Shown in pieces: positions 1 through 4,847 of a stretch of DNA of 7,896 nucleotides. Every line of letters starts with the position of its first letter. Position 1 is the stretch's first letter. Made by a program: the position numbers and the translations under genes. Source of the DNA: Deltaproteobacteria bacterium ADurb.Bin026 (lineage in GTDB: Bacteria > Desulfobacterota > Syntrophorhabdia > Syntrophorhabdales > Syntrophorhabdaceae); NCBI GenBank assembly GCA_002071245.1, contig MWEV01000093.1, positions 1 to 7,896 on the forward strand. Direction: 5' to 3'. Below the pieces are notes generated by a model. The model had not been told where the DNA came from. It saw nothing but the letters and a program-made list of their open reading frames with translations, and made no database searches.

Positions 1-2
1 AA

Positions 3-65
3 AAAGAAGGCATTGTCGGGCCGTCCGATGGTGTAAAACCGAGAGAGGTATTAAAAAGGCAGTGA
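3..65 (+). CDS. ftsK: DNA translocase FtsK, C-terminal end only (5' truncated by window edge)
   Basis: The frame from base 3 reads KEGIVGPSDGVKPREVLKRQ and stops at TGA 63-65. The GIVGP-DG-KPREVL pattern is the conserved extreme C-terminus of FtsK/SpoIIIE translocases, just after the winged-helix gamma domain that reads KOPS-type polarity sequences. FtsK is a septal membrane-anchored hexameric ATPase that pumps chromosome ends apart at division. Only 20 residues are visible, so the motor and membrane domains cannot be checked. The following gene is lolA, an ftsK-lolA adjacency also found in Escherichia coli, which supports both calls. The tail is three residues (K-R-Q) longer than the usual end near REVL. 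Confidence 0.85.
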   Translation, partial: KEGIVGPSDGVKPREVLKRQ

Positions 66-193
66 AAATACAGGCTGGAGAAGATATGCCATTAAAATAT
101 GGCAGGATGGGCAGAGAGAACATGTTTAAACAAGGACAAGGAGTGTCAAGAAGAGGTTCAGCAGTGTCAAATGTTCAATCGGTTGAGACAACA
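66..193 (+). other. Leader between ftsK and the preferred lolA start, coding status unresolved
   Basis: This 128-base stretch has no stop in the lolA frame, so lolA could formally start at GTG 62 (overlapping the ftsK stop as GTGA), at ATG 86 (preceded by GGAGA at 77-81) or at ATG 122. Those starts would place about 45-60 residues before the signal-peptide hydrophobic core, which is atypical for a Sec signal. The +3 frame is also open from ATG 99 to 311, and over 140-230 it reads as a Glu/Gln/Lys-rich helix-like peptide with three cysteines. No terminator hairpin or convincing promoter was seen here. Confidence 0.4.
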
Positions 194-880
194 ATGCGAA
201 AAAGAGGAAATCATGAAACAAAAATACAAAGAAGTTGCACTGGTAGATATATACCGGCGTTCTTTCTTGCGATTCTACTTTCAGCCTTCTGCTGTCTACC
301 AACTGTTATAAGGGCAGAAGATACCCCTTTCTCACTATTAAAAAATACATATATGCAAGTCAATACCTTGGAGGCCCGATTCCACCAGACAATATTTATC
401 TCAAGCCTCAGAAGAGAAAGGGAGTTTGACGGAGAGTTCTATTATAAAAGACAGAAGGGCTTTCTGTGGCGGTACAAAACACCAAAGGTAAAATACTTTC
501 TTTATGATGGGCGCTTTATATGGCAGGGCCAGGAAGACAAGACCTTTATAATAAAGGACAAGGTGAACAAAGAAAAAACGAGCGGAACCTTTCTCGATTT
601 GATTGAAGATATTGCAAAGCTCGATGAAATCTTTGTCTTAAAGGAACACGCCAAGGCAGGAGACTTTGAAATACTTGAGCTTTTACCAAAAAGGGATAAT
701 ACGGTTAAATCGGCAAGGGTCTGGATAGATAATCAAAATTTGGTTAGAAAGATACAACTTTATGAATTCACCGGAAATATAAATACAATAGAATTTTCTT
801 CCATAAAACTAAACCGTTCGGTAGAGGATTCAAGATTCATTTTTAAACAGGAAACCGGGAAAGAAATAATTGAACGTTAA
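194..880 (+). CDS. lolA: Outer-membrane lipoprotein carrier protein LolA (periplasmic chaperone)
   Basis: LolA takes lipoproteins released by the LolCDE transporter and carries them across the periplasm to the outer membrane. From ATG 194 the protein is 228 residues: a basic N-terminal region (1-20), a hydrophobic core with FFLAILLSAF (about 22-40), and a likely signal peptidase I site after the Ala of VIRA (about residue 41). The mature part is about 187 residues, close to the roughly 180 of known LolA. It shows the family's half-barrel pattern: an ARFHQT strand, then GEFYYKR, FLWRYKTP, a YDG turn with FIWQ, and a late ARVWID strand. The two adjacent cysteines in the signal core do not form a lipobox, because Phe precedes them. 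Start choice is uncertain: the site has only a weak GAG upstream, while ATG 86 and GTG 62 are in-frame alternatives. The family call rests on pattern and on the ftsK neighbour. Confidence 0.8.
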   Translation: MRKRGNHETKIQRSCTGRYIPAFFLAILLSAFCCLPTVIRAEDTPFSLLKNTYMQVNTLEARFHQTIFISSLRREREFDGEFYYKRQKGFLWRYKTPKVKYFLYDGRFIWQGQEDKTFIIKDKVNKEKTSGTFLDLIEDIAKLDEIFVLKEHAKAGDFEILELLPKRDNTVKSARVWIDNQNLVRKIQLYEFTGNINTIEFSSIKLNRSVEDSRFIFKQETGKEIIER

Positions 881-896
881 AAAAGGTCTCTAAAAG

Positions 897-1700
897 ATGT
901 CGTTATACAAAGATGAAGCAATAGTGCTCTTTAAGAGGGCATTCGGGGAATCTGACAAAATCATAAGACTCTTTACCCACAAATCGGGCAAGATTGCCGC
1001 TATTGCCAAGGGTGGAAGCAAAAGCCAGAAGAGGTTTATGAATACACTCGAGCTCTTTAACTGCATAAACGTGGAATATTTTGAAAAAACAGGAAAAGGC
1101 TTGGTGCGTCTGGAAAATGCATACATACTTGAAGCAAACCATGGTATTGAAGAAAACATCAAAAAGGTGTGTACCGCAGGTTTTTTTACTGAACTGGTAG
1201 ATAGGCTTACAAAGGAAAGGGAAAGACACGACGAACTCTTCTATTTGCTGAAAGATATCTTAAAAACACTCAAACAAGCAGAGTTTAACTATACAGATAT
1301 TGTTTATAACCACATGAAAATACTTGAAACCCTTGGTTTTATGCCAAACCTCACCGAATGCGTTTACTGCGGAAACAAAATGGATGTAGAAGAAAAGGTA
1401 TGTTTTTCAAGCGAAAAAGGCGGTGTTTTATGCAGGGCTTGTTCTTCAGCACTGCCACATAAAACTTATAACGAAGGCGTAATAGAAAGGATCTTGTTAT
1501 TTTGTAAAGGGAGAGGGGAGAGGGACTATAGATTAACTGACAGGGTAATGGATGAGGGTATATCATCAAAAAAGGAATCAAAGGGTTATGTATTTTTAGA
1601 AAGACAAATACAGGATATCATGGAAGGTTTCATGTCATACCATCTCGATGTGGAACTGAGGTCATACAGACTTTTGAAACGCTACGTTTTCAAACAATAG
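897..1700 (+). CDS. recO: DNA repair protein RecO
   Basis: RecO works with RecR (and RecF) to load RecA onto SSB-coated single-stranded DNA during gap repair, and it anneals complementary strands. The 267-residue product begins with the typical OB-fold start (MSLYKDEAIVLFKRAFGESD, then DKIIRLFTHKSGKIAAIAKG). A helical middle follows, and then a four-cysteine zinc-finger-like module: C155-X2-C158 and C179-X2-C182, with an additional C169 between. The zinc module is present in many RecO proteins and absent or degenerate in others. The C-terminal YHLDVELRSYRLL segment is the usual end of the family. It starts 16 bases after lolA, with AAAGG at 882-886 as a somewhat distant ribosome site, so co-transcription with lolA is likely. 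It is slightly longer than the 242-residue E. coli protein; a purine-rich repeat falls in the C-terminal third. Confidence 0.92.
   Translation: MSLYKDEAIVLFKRAFGESDKIIRLFTHKSGKIAAIAKGGSKSQKRFMNTLELFNCINVEYFEKTGKGLVRLENAYILEANHGIEENIKKVCTAGFFTELVDRLTKERERHDELFYLLKDILKTLKQAEFNYTDIVYNHMKILETLGFMPNLTECVYCGNKMDVEEKVCFSSEKGGVLCRACSSALPHKTYNEGVIERILLFCKGRGERDYRLTDRVMDEGISSKKESKGYVFLERQIQDIMEGFMSYHLDVELRSYRLLKRYVFKQ
1509..1524 (+). repeat. Purine-rich 7-bp tandem repeat inside recO
   Basis: GGGAGAG occurs twice in tandem with a further GG, giving 16 unbroken purines. It encodes roughly G-R-G-E-R near residues 205-209 of RecO, in a stretch I do not recognise as conserved. Only three G runs are present, so it does not meet the usual four-run G-quadruplex pattern. 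Confidence 0.6.
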
Positions 1701-1706
1701 GTCAAC

Positions 1707-1733
1707 CATGGACTACTGTTCATGATTTGTTTG
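1707..1733 (+). terminator. Possible weak intrinsic terminator after recO
   Basis: CATGGAC (1707-1713) can pair with GTTCATG (1718-1724) around a TACT loop, giving seven pairs including one G-U. It is followed by the T-rich stretch ATTTGTTTG. The stem is short and the T tract is interrupted by G, so termination would be partial at best. CAAACAA (1691-1697) can also pair with TTGTTTG (1727-1733) as a competing outer stem. It lies in the largest intergenic gap of the window. Confidence 0.3.
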
Positions 1734-1735
1734 TA

Positions 1736-1762
1736 TTGAAAATTACATCGGTTGCATATAGT
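1736..1762 (+). promoter_or_regulatory. Possible sigma70-type promoter for glyQ
   Basis: TTGAAA (1736-1741) is followed 15 bases later by TATAGT (1757-1762). Each hexamer matches five of six consensus positions. The 15-base spacing is shorter than the preferred 17, which lowers confidence. It sits downstream of the putative recO terminator and upstream of the glyQ ribosome site, so it would give a leader of roughly 50 bases. The leader is too short for a glycine T-box. Confidence 0.3.
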
Positions 1763-1804
1763 AAAATCAATAGAAAAAGGCATTATTTTATGTTATACAG
1801 AAAC

Positions 1805-1810
1805 AGGAGA
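1805..1810 (+). promoter_or_regulatory. Shine-Dalgarno that fixes the glyQ start
   Basis: AGGAGA lies seven bases before ATG 1818. The frame stays open 22 codons further upstream to a TTG at 1752, but that extension has no comparable ribosome site and no family resemblance, whereas ATG 1818 gives the canonical GlyQ N-terminus. Confidence 0.85.
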
Positions 1811-1817
1811 CAATGAT

Positions 1818-2696
1818 ATGTATTTTCAAGACCTTATATTTGCATTACAGCAGTTTTGGGCTGCCAAAGGTTGTATAGTTCAACAACCCTATGATATGGA
1901 AGTCGGAGCAGGTACATTTCATCCCGCAACATTTTTACGGTCATTGGGTCCTGAGCCCTGGAATACCGCATACGTTCAGCCGTCGAGAAGGCCGACAGAT
2001 GGAAGGTATGGGGAAAATCCGAACCGTCTTCAGCACTATTATCAGTTTCAGGTAATCATGAAACCCTCGCCCAAGGATATTCAGGAAATATACATCGATA
2101 GCCTAAGAAATTTCGGCATAGATACATCGTACCACGATATCAGATTTGTTGAGGATGATTGGGAATCCCCAACGCTTGGTGCATGGGGACTTGGCTGGGA
2201 GGTGTGGCTTGATGGTATGGAGATTACCCAGTTTACTTACTTTCAGCAGGTTGGAGGGATAAACCTTTATCCCATCAGCGTCGAGATTACCTATGGCATC
2301 GAAAGGATAGCGATGTATCTCCAGGATATCGACAACGTATACAATATAAAGTGGAATGAGCACATTCTTTACGGGGATGTTTTTCTTGAACCAGAAAGGG
2401 AATTTTCAACATATAATTTCGAAGAATCCGATCCTAACATGCTGAAGCAATTTTTCGATATGTTTGAGCACGAGGGCGAAAAGCTTGCCAAGAACAGGGG
2501 GCTTATCTTTCCTTCCTATGACTATTGTCTGAAATGCTCGCACGTTTTCAACCTGCTTGATGCAAGGGGCGCTATAAGCGTAACAGAACGGGCAAACTAT
2601 ATAGGTCGGGTCAGAAATCTCGCAAAGCTATGTGCTGAACTTTATGTGAAAAAAAGGGAAGAAATGGGGTTTCCCCTTTTGAAACAACAGGTTTAA
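1818..2696 (+). CDS. glyQ: Glycine--tRNA ligase alpha subunit
   Basis: GlyQ is the catalytic alpha subunit of the bacterial heterotetrameric (alpha2beta2) glycyl-tRNA synthetase, a class II enzyme in the cytoplasm. It activates glycine with ATP to glycyl-AMP plus PPi. The 292-residue product (303 in E. coli) aligns by eye with the family throughout. It starts MYFQDLIFALQQFW, then has QQPYDMEVGAGTFHPATF, and RRPTDGRYGENPNRLQHYYQ at about residues 56-75. The region at about 115-144 contains ESPTLGAWGLGWEVWLDGME followed by ITQFTYFQQ. The class II motif 3 helix is VEITYGIERIA at about 155-165, with its ATP-binding Arg. The C-terminal helical part contains SHVFNLLDARGAISVTERA. No key residue seems missing. 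It is followed by its obligate partner glyS. Confidence 0.98.
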   Translation: MYFQDLIFALQQFWAAKGCIVQQPYDMEVGAGTFHPATFLRSLGPEPWNTAYVQPSRRPTDGRYGENPNRLQHYYQFQVIMKPSPKDIQEIYIDSLRNFGIDTSYHDIRFVEDDWESPTLGAWGLGWEVWLDGMEITQFTYFQQVGGINLYPISVEITYGIERIAMYLQDIDNVYNIKWNEHILYGDVFLEPEREFSTYNFEESDPNMLKQFFDMFEHEGEKLAKNRGLIFPSYDYCLKCSHVFNLLDARGAISVTERANYIGRVRNLAKLCAELYVKKREEMGFPLLKQQV

Positions 2697-2715
2697 TATA
2701 TACTGCTTTTTTTAA

Positions 2716-2732
2716 AACTTTGAACTTTGAAC
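2716..2732 (+). repeat. Short AACTTTG tandem repeat in the glyQ-glyS gap
   Basis: AACTTTG is present twice in direct tandem (2716-2722 and 2723-2729), followed by AAC, giving 2.4 copies. It follows a run of seven T (2707-2713). The remaining gap shows no hairpin of note. Confidence 0.6.
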
Positions 2733-2752
2733 ATATAACAAGAACAAATTAC

Positions 2753-2757
2753 GGGGT
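2753..2757 (+). promoter_or_regulatory. Shine-Dalgarno-like GGGGT supporting the TTG start of glyS
   Basis: GGGGT lies seven bases before TTG 2765 and is the only G-rich site near the beginning of the conserved GlyS sequence. The match to the anti-Shine-Dalgarno is modest. Confidence 0.5.
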
Positions 2758-2764
2758 AGATTCG

Positions 2765-4837
2765 TTGAAAACACTTTTAGTTGAAATTGGAACAGAGGAG
2801 ATTCCAGCCCGTTTTATCGAACCGGCGAAGGAAGGTCTCCTTAAATTATTTCAAGATGGGCTTAACAGTCTCAGAATCAAATACGGCAACATAGAAATAC
2901 AATCAACACCCAGAAGGACTGCTGTTTTTGTTTATAACATAGCGGATAAGCAGGAAGAAATCATTATAACAAAATTCGGTCCACCATACAATAGGGCATT
3001 CGATGCATCGGGGAATCCGACAAAGGCAATGACAGGGTTTGCCAAATCTCAGGGTGTTGAGGTTGATGAACTCAAAAAAGGCGTAAAGGACGGGATCGAG
3101 TTTGTCACGGTTGAAAAGGTGGATAGAGGAAAGGCCGTTGAAGAGATACTGGCAGGTCTTCTACACGACGTAATTTCAAAAATACCTTTCCAGAAAAGGA
3201 TGAAGTGGGGGAACGAAAACTTCGAATTTGCCAGACCCATCCAGTGGATTCTCGCCATATTGAACGAAACCCCGATTGTTTTCACGATTGCTGATGTAAA
3301 AAGCGGTAATATCACATATGGACACAGGTTCCTCTCAAAAGGCCCTTTCGTCGTTGAAAGCCCCTCCCTGTATATCGACACACTCAGAGAAAACCACATC
3401 ATTGTAAACGAGCAGGAGAGGATGGACATCATTCTCAAGGGCATAAACGCAATCGAAGAAAAGATGGGCGGCAGGGCAATACGGGACAACGACCTTATCA
3501 AAGAGATATTGTATATCACAGAGTGCCCCTATCCTCTGCTCGGCAGTTTCGATGAGACATTCCTCGAAATACCCAAAGAGGTACTTGTAAATGTAATGAA
3601 AAGCCATCAGCGTTACATACCTGTTGAAGATAAAAATGGTAACCTCCTTCCTTACTTCATATTTTTTGCCAATACGATACCATCTGACGATAAAAACGTT
3701 ATAAGGGGAAATGAAAAGGTTTTAAGGGCGCGGCTTGCAGATGCGCGTTTTTTCTTTGAAGAGGATAAAAAGATAAAACTCTCTGATCTGTATGATAGGC
3801 TTTCTTCAATCGTTTTTCATATCAAACTCGGGTCATTAAAACAAAAGATGGTCAGGGTATTGAAGGTAGCGCTTTGTCTTTCGGATCTATTGCGTCTCGA
3901 CAATACAGAACACATAGAAAAAACTGTAAAAACGATGAAGGTTGATCTTCTTACGCATATGGTTGGAGAGTTTCCTGAGCTTCAGGGCATAATGGGAAGA
4001 ATCTATGCGCTGCACAATGGTGAGGACGAGGAAGTAGCATATGCCATCGAAGAGCATTATCTGCCAAGCAGTGGAAACGGGGCGCTTCCTCAATCATTGC
4101 TTGGTGCAATTGTAAGCATTTCTGACAAGATCGATTCGATTATCTCATTTTTTTCCGTTGGAATCATGCCAACAGGAAACCTTGACCCTTTTGCATTAAG
4201 AAGGCAAACCCTTGGTATCATAAAGATTGCCATTGATAAAAAGCTCCATTTTTCAATGGATGAACTCATAAAGATTGCATATGAAAGCGGCGAAGAGATA
4301 CAAAAAAGAAAGGCCTTTGAAGAAACAAAAGATGCATTTCTCGATTTTCTTACCACCCGTTTTAAATTCGCCATGATAGATGAGGGTCATAACCAGGAAT
4401 TTGTTGAGAGTGTGTTGCCTTTTGTTTCAAAGGATATATACGATGGTTATCTCAGGCTTGTTACGCTTGAAACACAAAAATCCATAGAGGACTTCAAGAG
4501 GCTGATGATAGGCTTTAAGCGTGCGTACAACATCACAAAGGCTCTTGATATAGATATGAAGACAGACAACGCTCTGTTTCAAAAGGATGAAGAAGGGGCA
4601 CTCTTTGCCCTCTATGAATCCAAAAAAGATGAGTTTTTTTCATTAATCAATATGCGTCAATATGACAGTGCGCTATCCATCCTTGTTGGTTTCAAAGAAT
4701 CTATAGACAACTATTTTGATAGTGTCTTTGTTATGGATAAGGATGAGTTGATAAAAAACAACAGGCTTTCACTTTTGAAGAAGATAAAAGATATGTTTTT
4801 GACATATGGAGATTTTTCAAAAATCAGAATAGAGTGA
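2765..4837 (+). CDS. glyS: Glycine--tRNA ligase beta subunit
   Basis: GlyS is the beta subunit of alpha2beta2 glycyl-tRNA synthetase; it recognises tRNA(Gly) and is needed for aminoacylation with GlyQ. From TTG 2765 the product is 690 residues, against 689 in E. coli. It opens with the diagnostic KTLLVEIGTEEIPARF, then STPRRTAVF, the FGPP/AMTGFAKSQG region, KRMKWGNENFEFARPIQW at about 144-161, and NVMKSHQRYIPV at about 276-287. LRARLADARFFFEED follows at about 320-333. An HD-like domain has LTHMVGEFPELQGIMG at about 396-411 and ends in NLDPFALRRQTLGI. The last ~100 residues form a helical DALR-like anticodon-binding domain. No ATG or better start is available: the first in-frame ATG is far downstream (near 3029), and the other upstream TTG at 2720 adds 15 unconserved residues. 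Its stop is overlapped by the ppdK ribosome site. Confidence 0.97.
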   Translation: MKTLLVEIGTEEIPARFIEPAKEGLLKLFQDGLNSLRIKYGNIEIQSTPRRTAVFVYNIADKQEEIIITKFGPPYNRAFDASGNPTKAMTGFAKSQGVEVDELKKGVKDGIEFVTVEKVDRGKAVEEILAGLLHDVISKIPFQKRMKWGNENFEFARPIQWILAILNETPIVFTIADVKSGNITYGHRFLSKGPFVVESPSLYIDTLRENHIIVNEQERMDIILKGINAIEEKMGGRAIRDNDLIKEILYITECPYPLLGSFDETFLEIPKEVLVNVMKSHQRYIPVEDKNGNLLPYFIFFANTIPSDDKNVIRGNEKVLRARLADARFFFEEDKKIKLSDLYDRLSSIVFHIKLGSLKQKMVRVLKVALCLSDLLRLDNTEHIEKTVKTMKVDLLTHMVGEFPELQGIMGRIYALHNGEDEEVAYAIEEHYLPSSGNGALPQSLLGAIVSISDKIDSIISFFSVGIMPTGNLDPFALRRQTLGIIKIAIDKKLHFSMDELIKIAYESGEEIQKRKAFEETKDAFLDFLTTRFKFAMIDEGHNQEFVESVLPFVSKDIYDGYLRLVTLETQKSIEDFKRLMIGFKRAYNITKALDIDMKTDNALFQKDEEGALFALYESKKDEFFSLINMRQYDSALSILVGFKESIDNYFDSVFVMDKDELIKNNRLSLLKKIKDMFLTYGDFSKIRIE

Positions 4838-4842
4838 GGAGG
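4837..4842 (+). promoter_or_regulatory. Strong Shine-Dalgarno for ppdK overlapping the glyS stop
   Basis: AGGAGG, a full consensus match, begins at the last base of the glyS TGA (4835-4837) and lies five bases before ATG 4848. Ribosomes ending glyS would sit on the ppdK initiation site, so translational coupling is likely. This is the best ribosome site in the window. Confidence 0.9.
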
Positions 4843-4847
4843 AACAG

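Noticed and set aside
263..310. Lipoprotein signal in LolA from the double cysteine
   Set aside because: The residue before the first Cys is Phe, so there is no lipobox; a signal peptidase I site after VIRA fits better, and LolA is a soluble periplasmic protein.
1509..1524. G-quadruplex in recO
   Set aside because: Only three runs of three or more G are present where four are needed for the standard intramolecular pattern.
1752..1817. In-frame 22-codon extension of glyQ from TTG 1752
   Set aside because: ATG 1818 has an AGGAGA site at ideal spacing and yields the canonical GlyQ N-terminus; the extension overlaps a putative promoter and has no family resemblance.
1701..1817. Glycine T-box riboswitch upstream of glyQS
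   Set aside because: The gap is far too short for T-box stems and lacks an antiterminator-like structure; T-boxes on glyQS are mainly a Firmicutes feature.
3049..3519. 156-codon minus-strand open frame under glyS
   Set aside because: It is antisense to conserved GlyS sequence, with no recognisable motif or supporting ribosome site.
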